Positions 8,901 to 15,926 of a DNA stretch of 64,000 bases are shown here, piece after piece; within the stretch, counting starts at the first letter, position 1, and every line of letters starts with the position of its first letter. The stretch lies in NCBI RefSeq assembly GCF_009931615.1, contig NZ_CP046620.1, positions 620,001 to 684,000 on the forward strand, written 5' to 3'. This DNA is from Algicella marina. Its GTDB lineage: Bacteria; Pseudomonadota; Alphaproteobacteria; Rhodobacterales; Rhodobacteraceae. The notes under the pieces were generated by a model. The model had not been told where the DNA came from. It searched no databases and was given only the letters and a program-made list of their open reading frames with translations. The position numbers and the translations under genes were made by a program.

Positions 8901-9964
8901 TGTGCGGCCTCCGAGTAAGTAACGATGCGGCCCGGATAGAGCAGTTGTGCCCCCTTGGTGACAACGGTCGTACCTTCTTCGACGCCATTGGCGAGCAGGA
9001 TGCGCCCGGTCTCGAATCGGTCGATCTCCACATTTCTGAGCGTCACGGCCATCGTTTCGGGATCGACAATCCAGACGGCAGGCCCGTCGGAGTTGGCCGA
9101 AAGCGATGTGAAGGGCAGGGCGATAAAGGGTGCAACGGTGCGGGTGGCGGTGCCGCGAACGGCATCACCGTATGCTACGAACCGGGGAGGATCGGTGATC
9201 GTGACCTTGACGGCGACGGTGCCCTTTTCGGGATCGACGAGGGGCGCCATTTCGCGGGCAATTCCCTCAAAGATTACATCTGGATGGTCGATCAGCGTCA
9301 GTTCGACCTCAGGTTTTGGCAGATCGGTGGTCAGCAGCACCTCCGGAACGTCGAATACGGCATCGAGGGCATCGCCTAACGCCAGCGTCATCACCGGCTG
9401 GGCGGCGCCGACGACCTGACCGGGTTCCACCGAGCGATCAATGATCGTGGCGTCGGTGGGGGCGAGCAACACCGTATCGTCGAGTGCATCGTGCGCCCTG
9501 TCGAGTTCGGCGCGAGCCTGCGCGAGGCCGCCTTCGGCGATCCGCAATGCATCCTCGGCGTCGTCACGGCTGATGCGTGTGGTGGCACCGCGTTCGAGCA
9601 GGGCGGTCTGGCGTTCAAGATCCTCTACCGCTTGCCGGTGGTCGGCCTCGGCGGTCGAAAGACCGGCTTCGGCGGCACGGACAGCCTGCTCCTGCTGAAC
9701 GGACTGCATGCGGGCAAGCACTGTGCCCTCGGTGACCGTGTCGCCCTCTTCGACCAACACTTCGGCAATGCGTCCACCGGAAGGAAAGGAAGCCGAAAGG
9801 GTATCCCGCGCAGCGATCTCCCCCGTCAGCGAAAACGTGCGGTCATCGGACACGTTCTGTGCCTTGACCACCTCCACCACCAGCGGCTGGTCGGCGGTGG
9901 CGATTGCCGCCGCGAAGATCGAGATCAGCGCCGAAAAAATGATGGCGCGCATCGGGGGGAACAT
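8897..9964 (-). CDS. RND efflux periplasmic adaptor subunit (HlyD/MFP family), first copy
   Basis: 355-residue adaptor protein, the first gene of the operon. The chosen start MFPPMRAIIF has AAAGGTC just upstream; an ATG five codons earlier lacks a site. A signal peptide ends near residue 28. The barrel-sandwich motif FPSGGRIAEVLVEEGDTVTEG, a coiled-coil hairpin (residues about 95-165) and the matching second lipoyl half (LLAPTDATIIDRSVEPGQVV) follow in order. Transcription should start in the repeat-rich stretch at 9965-10050. Confidence 0.92.
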   Translation of the reverse strand: MFPPMRAIIFSALISIFAAAIATADQPLVVEVVKAQNVSDDRTFSLTGEIAARDTLSASFPSGGRIAEVLVEEGDTVTEGTVLARMQSVQQEQAVRAAEAGLSTAEADHRQAVEDLERQTALLERGATTRISRDDAEDALRIAEGGLAQARAELDRAHDALDDTVLLAPTDATIIDRSVEPGQVVGAAQPVMTLALGDALDAVFDVPEVLLTTDLPKPEVELTLIDHPDVIFEGIAREMAPLVDPEKGTVAVKVTITDPPRFVAYGDAVRGTATRTVAPFIALPFTSLSANSDGPAVWIVDPETMAVTLRNVEIDRFETGRILLANGVEEGTTVVTKGAQLLYPGRIVTYSEAAQ

Positions 9965-9998
9965 GGCTGACCTTTGCAATTCGCTTTTGCGCTAATTC

Positions 9999-10019
9999 AT
10001 GCGCCCGACTTAGGCGCAT
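9999..10019. promoter_or_regulatory. Inverted repeat, candidate operator of the RND operon
   Basis: A perfect 7-bp inverted repeat, ATGCGCC and GGCGCAT with a 7-base spacer, lies 35 bases upstream of the first adaptor gene. It sits between that gene and the AAA ATPase stop codon at 10052. Efflux operons are commonly controlled by TetR- or MarR-type repressors binding such dyads. No regulator gene is adjacent. A hairpin acting at RNA level is possible, but there is no T-tract for a terminator. Confidence 0.45.
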
Positions 10020-10037
10020 TTAAACCAGTTTAAACCG
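10018..10037. repeat. Two direct repeats of TTTAAACC with a 10-bp period
   Basis: ATTTAAACCA followed directly by GTTTAAACCG gives two copies of TTTAAACC exactly one helical turn apart, abutting the inverted repeat at 9999-10019. In-phase repeats suggest side-by-side protein binding in the RND promoter. TTAA-N6-TTAA also resembles, but does not match, the CtrA consensus (N7). Confidence 0.4.
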
Positions 10038-10051
10038 TCTGCTCGAAAAAA

Positions 10052-10888
10052 TCAGCCGCGACGGGCCAGAAATGCCAAACGTTCGAACAGATGCACGTCC
10101 TGTTCGTTCTTCAAAAGTGCGCCGTGCAATTTCGGCAATGCGTCTTTGGCGTTGCGTTGCAGGTCGGCAGCATCAAGGTCCTCGGCGAGCAGAAGTTTCA
10201 GCCAGTCCAGCACTTCGGAGGTGCTGGGCTTTTTCTTCAGGCCCGGTGTTTCGCGGATTTCGAAGAACTGTTCGAGAGCGGCGGAAACGAGCGACTTCTT
10301 GATACCGGGGTAATGTACCTCGACAATACGGGCGAGGGTTTCGGCATCGGGAAAGCGGATGTAGTGGAAGAAACAGCGGCGCAGGAATGCGTCCGGCAGT
10401 TCTTTCTCGTTGTTGGAAGTGATAATAACGATCGGCCGATGAACGGCCTGCACCGTCTTACCGGTCTCGTAGACGTGGAACTGCATCTGGTCGAGTTCCT
10501 GAAGCAGGTCGTTGGGAAATTCGATGTCGGCCTTGTCGATTTCATCGATCAGCAACACCTGCCGTTCCGGTGCGACGAAGGCTTCCCACAATTTGCCGCG
10601 ACGGATGTAATTGGCGACATCGTTAACGCGCGGATCGCCCAACTGGCTGTCACGCAGGCGCGAGACGGCATCATATTCGTACAGCCCCTGCTGCGCCTTG
10701 GTTGTGGATTTGATCGACCACTCTGTGATCGGAGCGCCGAGAGCCTGTGCAACCTGTCGCGCCAGTTCGGTTTTCCCTGTTCCCGGCTCACCTTTTACGA
10801 GCAGAGGCCGCTCCAGCGTGATGGCGGCGTTGACAGCGACCTTGAGATCCTCGGTCGCGATATAGTCTTTCGTTCCGGTAAATTTCAT
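10052..10888 (-). CDS. MoxR-family AAA+ ATPase
   Basis: 278-residue AAA+ ATPase of the MoxR/CoxD type. Walker A GEPGTGKT is at residues 33-40, Walker B VLLIDEID at 111-118, and sensor 1 IIITSNNEKELPDAFLRRC follows. MoxR ATPases normally act as chaperones for assembly of metalloenzymes or with von Willebrand (CoxE-like) partners encoded next door. No such partner is present here; the flanking genes are an RND pump and dksA. Its client is therefore unknown. Confidence 0.9.
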   Translation of the reverse strand: MKFTGTKDYIATEDLKVAVNAAITLERPLLVKGEPGTGKTELARQVAQALGAPITEWSIKSTTKAQQGLYEYDAVSRLRDSQLGDPRVNDVANYIRRGKLWEAFVAPERQVLLIDEIDKADIEFPNDLLQELDQMQFHVYETGKTVQAVHRPIVIITSNNEKELPDAFLRRCFFHYIRFPDAETLARIVEVHYPGIKKSLVSAALEQFFEIRETPGLKKKPSTSEVLDWLKLLLAEDLDAADLQRNAKDALPKLHGALLKNEQDVHLFERLAFLARRG

Positions 10889-11086
10889 GCAGTGGTCCTT
10901 CGGAGCAGAGTCCGATGAGGCCTAGCCCAATGCGCACGCTTTTCAAGTAGTTTTGACCATATTGCCGCCCATCTTGCGCGTGACAATTTCTAACAAAGGG
11001 TTTAGACGAAGCGCAGTGAAGGGCCAGCGCCCCAGGGTATTGGCCCGCCGTGGGAGACACTAACTATGGTCAGGGGTAGTGCGGCG

Positions 11087-11509
11087 ATGAAAGCTGAAAA
11101 CAATTTTGACAAAGATTACCGTCCCGCTGAGGATGAGCCGTTCATGAACGAGCGTCAGCTTGAGTACTTCCGTCAGAAGTTGCTGACGTGGAAGGCCTCC
11201 ATCCTGGAGGAAAGCCGTAACACGATCGAGGATATGCAGGCGGGGACACGCAACATACCCGATGTGACGGATCGGGCTTCGGAAGAAACCGACCGTGCGT
11301 TGGAACTGCGAACGCGCGATCGCCAGCGTAAAGTCGTGGCCAAGATCGACTCGGCATTGCGCCGGATCGAGGATGGCAGCTACGGCTATTGCGAGGATAC
11401 CGGCGAGCCAATCAGCCTGAAGCGGCTGGATGCCCGCCCTATCGCGACCCTGAGTCTGGAAGCGCAGGAACGACATGAACGCAAGGAGCGGGTGCATCGC
11501 GACGACTGA
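11087..11509 (+). CDS. dksA: RNA polymerase-binding transcription factor DksA (single-cysteine form)
   Basis: 140-residue DksA/TraR protein that enters the RNA polymerase secondary channel and, with ppGpp, mediates the stringent response. The central coiled coil carries the tip motif DVTDRAS, preserving the Asp-x-x-Asp-x-Ala tip. The C-terminal zinc-finger region has only one cysteine (YGYCEDTGEPI), so it cannot bind zinc in the classic Cys4 way. This single-Cys form is known in Rhodobacter. I chose the ATG at 11087 (MKAENNFDKDYRPAED) by family N-terminus; an in-frame ATG at 11066 is possible. A strong terminator follows. Confidence 0.93.
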   Translation: MKAENNFDKDYRPAEDEPFMNERQLEYFRQKLLTWKASILEESRNTIEDMQAGTRNIPDVTDRASEETDRALELRTRDRQRKVVAKIDSALRRIEDGSYGYCEDTGEPISLKRLDARPIATLSLEAQERHERKERVHRDD

Positions 11510-11533
11510 CCGTGAGTTGCAACCACGTGCATC

Positions 11534-11554
11534 GGGGGCCTTCGGGCCCCTTTT
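11534..11554 (+). terminator. Rho-independent terminator of dksA
   Basis: GGGGCC-TTC-GGGCCCC type GC hairpin followed by TTTT, 24 bases after the dksA stop codon and 19 bases before the next ATG. Confidence 0.85.
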
Positions 11555-11572
11555 GCGTCTGAAGGGGCGGGA

Positions 11573-12676
11573 ATGAAGGTCGCGGTCATCGGTGCGGGCA
11601 TCGGAGGTGCGGCGGCGGCGCTGGCGCTGGCGCGGCGCGGCCATGACGTGGAGGTGTTGGAGCAGGCTGAAGCGCTGGGGGAAGTCGGCGCCGGTTTGCA
11701 ACTTGGACCTAACGCCGTGAAAGTTCTGCGTGCCTTGGGGGTCGCGCCTCCGGCGGAGGGGCCCGAAGCCATCGTTATGGTGGACGACCTGACGGGACGG
11801 GCTATTGCACACGTGCCGATGAATCCGGATATGGAAACGCGGTTCGGTGCGCCCTACTGGCAGTTGCACCGCGCCGACCTGCTTTCAGCGCTGGCGGATG
11901 CGGCAAAGACGGCTGGCGCTACGTTCCATTTAGGCCAGAAGGTCGCTGCTGCGCCGGACGCGGATTTGGTGGTGGCTGCCGACGGAGTGAGGTCTGGCTT
12001 TCGGGAAATCGTTGCGGGTCCGGGTTCGCTGGCCTATTCCGGGCATGTGGCATGGCGGGCGCTGGTGCCGGCGGCCGCAGTACCCGACGGCTGGGGCCGA
12101 CGCACGCGGCTGTTCATGGGGCCGCGACGCCACATGGTTCTGTATCCCTTGCGCGGCGGCGAGTTCTGGAACCTGGTGGCCGTGGCGGAACGGGGCGATT
12201 GGCAAGCGGAAGGCTGGCGGCAGGAGGGTGATCCGGAGGCGTTGAGGATGGCGTTCGGTGATGTCTGCGCAGAGGCCGCGGGGGTTCTGAGCGCTGTCGA
12301 TCAGTGCATTCTCTGGGGATTGTTCGCCCATCCGCCGCTTGAGCGTTGGTGCAAGGGTAACGTCGCGCTGTTGGGTGATGCCTGCCACCCGATGCTGCCC
12401 TATCTGGCGCAGGGCGCCGCCATGGCGATCGAGGATGCCTGGGTGCTGGCGGACTGCGTCAGCGCGGACGGCCTGAATGGCTTGAGCCGGTACGAAGCCC
12501 TGCGCAAACCCCGTGCAACGCGGGTACAGCGAGCGGCTGTCGCCAATGGCAAAGTGTATCATATTGCCCATCCGCTGCTGCGGCGGGGATTGCATATCGG
12601 CATCGGTGTGCGGGCACATCTGCCGGGCGGGCTGATCGGCCGGTTCGGCTGGCTCTATGGCGGTGATGTGACCTAG
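11573..12676 (+). CDS. FAD-dependent monooxygenase (salicylate hydroxylase-like)
   Basis: 367-residue class A flavoprotein monooxygenase. The FAD dinucleotide fold VIGAGIGGAAAALALARRG is at residues 5-23. The second FAD motif LLGDACHPMLPYLAQGAAMA is near residue 266. It probably hydroxylates an aromatic or related ring using NAD(P)H and O2 in the cytoplasm. The exact substrate is unknown; salicylate, 6-hydroxynicotinate and 3-hydroxybenzoate enzymes share this architecture. It is convergent with the ArsR-type gene and the two stop codons overlap in a CTAG palindrome. Confidence 0.88.
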   Translation: MKVAVIGAGIGGAAAALALARRGHDVEVLEQAEALGEVGAGLQLGPNAVKVLRALGVAPPAEGPEAIVMVDDLTGRAIAHVPMNPDMETRFGAPYWQLHRADLLSALADAAKTAGATFHLGQKVAAAPDADLVVAADGVRSGFREIVAGPGSLAYSGHVAWRALVPAAAVPDGWGRRTRLFMGPRRHMVLYPLRGGEFWNLVAVAERGDWQAEGWRQEGDPEALRMAFGDVCAEAAGVLSAVDQCILWGLFAHPPLERWCKGNVALLGDACHPMLPYLAQGAAMAIEDAWVLADCVSADGLNGLSRYEALRKPRATRVQRAAVANGKVYHIAHPLLRRGLHIGIGVRAHLPGGLIGRFGWLYGGDVT

Positions 12677-13350
12677 GCCGGTAGCGGGAAGGCCGCGAAG
12701 AATTCCGTTTCGCCCCGGCTGGTGAAGTTGATGACCCGGCTTTCCGGCTGGCGCATTGCCCAACCGAGGCTCTCAAAACGCGAGAGATAGGCACGGCCAA
12801 GACTGCCGGCGAGGTGGCTGCGCCGCTCCGACCAGTCGAGGCAGGAGAGGGTGATGGGCTGGCGCAGCGTTTCGGTATCGATACCGAAGTCAGTGGCGGC
12901 CGCTGCCCCGGCAGCTGTGAGTTCGGGATGGCCCGCCACCTCCAGGATGTGGCTGTTGGCCAGCAGGCTTTCGTACAGTCGGATGCCGAAATCACCCGCC
13001 AAGTGATTGTAGCACACGCGGGATTTACGCAGCGCCGGATCCTTCGGGCCGGGGCGGGAGCGCATGTGGCCTGCGACTGCGGCGAGGCCCATCATTCTCT
13101 CCAGCGTCTGACCGACATCTTCATGCGCGAGGGCGAAATACTTGTGGCGGCCCTGAGATCGGACGCCGATGAGCCCGCCCGATTGCAGCTTGGCGAGATG
13201 GCCGCTGGCGGTGGAGGCGGTGATGCCGGCCTCAGCCGCGAGTTCGGTTGCGGTCAGCGCCTGCCCACCCATGAGCGCCGACAACATGTTGGCGCGGGCG
13301 GGGTCGCCGATCAGGGCGGCGATGCGGGCAATATCCGGACCTTCTTTCAT
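12673..13350 (-). CDS. ArsR-family (winged helix) transcriptional regulator
   Basis: 225-residue DNA-binding protein. The N-terminal winged helix-turn-helix spans residues about 8-85 (ARANMLSALMGGQALTATEL then ITASTASGHLAKLQSGGLIG), matching the ArsR family. The C-terminal 130 residues are an extra domain with Cys112 and Cys176 and could sense a ligand or redox state. It is divergent from the small NIPSNAP gene with 71 bp between starts, so it may control that gene and itself. Confidence 0.85.
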   Translation of the reverse strand: MKEGPDIARIAALIGDPARANMLSALMGGQALTATELAAEAGITASTASGHLAKLQSGGLIGVRSQGRHKYFALAHEDVGQTLERMMGLAAVAGHMRSRPGPKDPALRKSRVCYNHLAGDFGIRLYESLLANSHILEVAGHPELTAAGAAAATDFGIDTETLRQPITLSCLDWSERRSHLAGSLGRAYLSRFESLGWAMRQPESRVINFTSRGETEFFAAFPLPA

Positions 13351-13421
13351 AGTTTGATCTGCGCCGAAGCATGAAGGTCTGTCAACCAGTTATCCCTTGG
13401 GCAGCAACAGAGGAGTGTGTC

Positions 13422-13724
13422 ATGCTGACCTGCATCATCCGGTATCATATCGAGCCGACGAAACGGGCCGCGTTCGAGACCTATGCGCGCAACTGGAACA
13501 CGGCGATTCCACGCTGCGGTGCCGACCTCATCGGGTACTTCGCGCCGCACGAAGGCTCCAGCACATTGGCCTACGGAATCTACAATGTTGCCAGTCTTGC
13601 CGACTACGAACAGTACCGGGCGCGATTGGCGTGTGACCCACTGGGGCGGGAGAATTTCGAATTCGCGATGGAAGAGCGGTTTCTGCTGCGGGAGGACCGG
13701 ACCTTCCTGAAGCGGGTACTATAG
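13422..13724 (+). CDS. NIPSNAP family protein
   Basis: 100-residue ferredoxin-like dimeric alpha/beta barrel protein (NIPSNAP). The start ATG has AGGAG six bases upstream; a longer in-frame start at 13371 lacks one. MLTCIIRYHIEPTKRAAFE and the LAYGIYNVASLADYEQYRAR segment are family hallmarks. Biochemical role is unknown for bacterial members. It is probably regulated by the divergent ArsR-type gene. Its TAG stop overlaps the stop of xthA. Confidence 0.85.
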   Translation: MLTCIIRYHIEPTKRAAFETYARNWNTAIPRCGADLIGYFAPHEGSSTLAYGIYNVASLADYEQYRARLACDPLGRENFEFAMEERFLLREDRTFLKRVL

Positions 13725-14498
13725 ATCGAGTTCCACCCAGACCGGCACGTGGTCTGACGGTTTTTCGCGGCCGCGGACATGGGAGTCGATTTCGCAGGTG
13801 ATCAAGCGGTCGGCGCATTGTGGCGTCAGCAGAAAGTGGTCGATGCGGATGCCGTTGTTCCGTTCCCATGCTCCAGCCTGATAGTCCCAGAAAGTATAGG
13901 TTTCCGGTGCAGTGGATGTGGCGCGGAGCGCATCTGTGAAGCCCAGATTGACGATACGCCGCCAGGCTGCACGGCTTTCGGGCAGGAACAGGGCATCCTC
14001 TGTCCAGTTCTGCGGGTTGGCGGCGTCCTCGCTTTGGGGAATGATGTTGAAGTCGCCAGCCATGAGCGCAATTTCTTCTGATTCCAACAGCGCTTGCGCG
14101 CGTTTTTTCAGGCGCTCCATCCAGGCTAGTTTATAATCGTATTTCGGTCCGGGCGCCGGGTTGCCGTTCGGCAGGTAGAGGCCACAAATGCGCAGTGCCT
14201 GTTTGCCCACGACCGTCGCTTCGATCCAGCGCGCATGGTCGTCGTTGTCATCGCCGGGCAGTCCGCGGGTGACATCTTCCAAAGGCAGTCGGGAGAGAAT
14301 GGCGACACCGTTGAAGCTTTTCTGACCATGCGTCTCGATACTGTAGCCGAGATCCTCGATCGGTTCCCGCGGAAAGGTTTCGTCCAGTGACTTGATTTCC
14401 TGAAGGATTGCGACGTCGGGCTTTCCCTCCTCCAGCCAGGCCAGCAGGGCGGGCAGGCGAGCCTTGATGCCGTTGATGTTGAATGTCGCGATCTTCAT
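13719..14498 (-). CDS. xthA: Exodeoxyribonuclease III
   Basis: 259-residue class II AP endonuclease/3'-5' exonuclease of the EEP fold, acting in base excision repair. It opens MKIATFNINGIKARLPALL. Metal ligand Glu34 is in LQEIK, the catalytic Asp in MAGDFNIIP near residue 145, and the C-terminal SDHVPV carries the catalytic histidine. A GGGAGAC ribosome site precedes the ATG. Length is typical (E. coli 268). Confidence 0.95.
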   Translation of the reverse strand: MKIATFNINGIKARLPALLAWLEEGKPDVAILQEIKSLDETFPREPIEDLGYSIETHGQKSFNGVAILSRLPLEDVTRGLPGDDNDDHARWIEATVVGKQALRICGLYLPNGNPAPGPKYDYKLAWMERLKKRAQALLESEEIALMAGDFNIIPQSEDAANPQNWTEDALFLPESRAAWRRIVNLGFTDALRATSTAPETYTFWDYQAGAWERNNGIRIDHFLLTPQCADRLITCEIDSHVRGREKPSDHVPVWVELDL

Positions 14499-14542
14499 GG
14501 CAGGTCTCCCGCTTTTCGGCAGGTGCTACCACCCGTGCCACG

Positions 14543-14557
14543 TTAAGCCAATATTAA
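14543..14557. promoter_or_regulatory. Perfect CtrA-type site TTAA-N7-TTAA
   Basis: TTAAGCCAATATTAA matches the full alphaproteobacterial CtrA consensus exactly. It lies in the 75-bp divergent intergenic region between xthA and the sulfotransferase-like gene, 17 bases before the latter's ATG. It could control either gene. Only match to consensus supports it. Confidence 0.5.
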
Positions 14558-14573
14558 TCCTTGCAACGGCCTG

Positions 14574-15482
14574 ATGGGCAGCATGGAGCCGGTCGTGATC
14601 AAGATTTTCGGGGAACGGAACACCGGCACGCGAGCCGTTGGGGCCATGCTGGCGGGTATGCCGCATGTCCGGCGCCGGGTGGTGGAGCGCACTGTTCCCG
14701 AGGCCGATGGGCGGGTAGAGGCCGCGATCCTTTCCGAGATGCGCGGCAGTTGGCGGCGGCTCTATCTGCATGCATTGCGCGACGAGGCCGCGGCGCTGCA
14801 AAGCGCTGCTGATCCGTGGAAACATGCAGCGCCGGTTTTAACACCCGAGATGCGGGCAGCGGGGGTGAGAACGATCTGCATGTTCCGCAACCCCTACTCA
14901 TGGTTTCTGTCGTTCGCGCGACGGCCTTACCACCTGAAGGGGCCGCCAGCCCGATCACTCGAGGCGTTCGTGCATCGGCCCTGGATGACGGAAAGGCGAG
15001 AGGGTCTTGCTGCGATCCTCGCCAGCCCGATGCTGCTGTGGAGCGAAAAATCCCGGGCGGCGATGCGCTATCGAAATGAAGCGGTGCAGGCGGGATGTTT
15101 CTGTGAATTCATACACTTCGAACAGTTTGTTCAGAACCGTCTCGCGCTTGTCGAGCAGGCCTTGACGGACATGCATGTTCCGCTGTCGGGGTTGTCGGAC
15201 CTTTCATTGAACAGCAAGTCCGGCGATCCCGACCCACAGGCGCTGGCCCGCTGGTACAGGGTGGAGGGATGGCGGGAGGACCTGACGCGACCGCTGGTGG
15301 CGGGTATAAATGCGCATGTGGACTGGAGTGTTGCGGAAGGGCTGGGTTATCGCCGCCGCGATCCGGCCGATTATCCCGAGCAATTGGCACCCGACCATGC
15401 CGAACGGATCGCGCTGGAGATGAGCGGCCTTGGTGCCAACTGGGATCGCAGAATCGACGAACTGGGACCGCTTAGCGCATAA
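14574..15482 (+). CDS. Sulfotransferase-like P-loop protein
   Basis: About 302 residues (299 if the second ATG at 14583 is used). The N-terminus has KIFGERNTGTRAVGAML, resembling the 5'-phosphosulfate-binding loop of PAPS sulfotransferases. The middle has MFRNPYSWFLSFARRPYH, like the 3'-phosphate-binding R-x-P-x-x-W/S-x-x-S region. These support a sulfotransferase-like fold. The acceptor is unknown, and the C-terminal half is not recognised. Such genes often modify surface glycans or signals in roseobacters. A CtrA box lies just upstream. Confidence 0.65.
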   Translation: MGSMEPVVIKIFGERNTGTRAVGAMLAGMPHVRRRVVERTVPEADGRVEAAILSEMRGSWRRLYLHALRDEAAALQSAADPWKHAAPVLTPEMRAAGVRTICMFRNPYSWFLSFARRPYHLKGPPARSLEAFVHRPWMTERREGLAAILASPMLLWSEKSRAAMRYRNEAVQAGCFCEFIHFEQFVQNRLALVEQALTDMHVPLSGLSDLSLNSKSGDPDPQALARWYRVEGWREDLTRPLVAGINAHVDWSVAEGLGYRRRDPADYPEQLAPDHAERIALEMSGLGANWDRRIDELGPLSA

Positions 15483-15507
15483 GTGCGGCTGCCTGCTTCA
15501 GCATCGT

Positions 15508-15843
15508 TTAAATAGAGAACGACGTGCCGCATCCGCAACTGGACGTCGCGTTTGGGTTGTTGATGACGAAACGCGCGCCAATGAGTTCGCGGGAGAAGTC
15601 GATCTCCGCATCGGCGAGAAACGGCAGCGACACCGGGTCAATCAGGACGGCCATGCCCTCCCGTTCAAGCACGATGTCGTCATCCGAGGCCGTGTCCTCC
15701 AACTTGATGTCGTACTGAAAACCGGAACAGCCGCCGCCTTCCACGGCAACGCGCAGAAACTTGGTGGTGCCCGCGTTCTCCGTTATCGCCTTCAACTGGG
15801 CAAAGGCTCGGTCCGTCACGCGAGGGGGCAGGTTCAGGTCCAT
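15508..15843 (-). CDS. erpA: Iron-sulfur cluster insertion protein (ErpA/IscA, A-type carrier)
   Basis: 111-residue A-type Fe-S carrier. The three ligand cysteines are visible: one in GGGCSGFQY and two in SCGCGTSF at the C-terminus. It delivers clusters to apo-enzymes in the cytoplasm. The gene is divergent from the dGTPase gene (83 bp between starts), the usual alphaproteobacterial arrangement. ErpA versus IscA cannot be settled by sequence alone; the dgt neighbour favours ErpA. Confidence 0.92.
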   Translation of the reverse strand: MDLNLPPRVTDRAFAQLKAITENAGTTKFLRVAVEGGGCSGFQYDIKLEDTASDDDIVLEREGMAVLIDPVSLPFLADAEIDFSRELIGARFVINNPNATSSCGCGTSFSI

Positions 15844-15926
15844 CGTTTGTTCGCCTTTCTCACGGCAATCACATCGTTATAAGGAATGTAGGGCCGATCC
15901 CGGCCCGCAACAAGACCGGAGAGACC

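Noticed and set aside
10019-10034. CtrA site in the RND promoter
   Set aside because: Spacing is TTAA-N6-TTAA, not the required N7; reported as a direct repeat instead.
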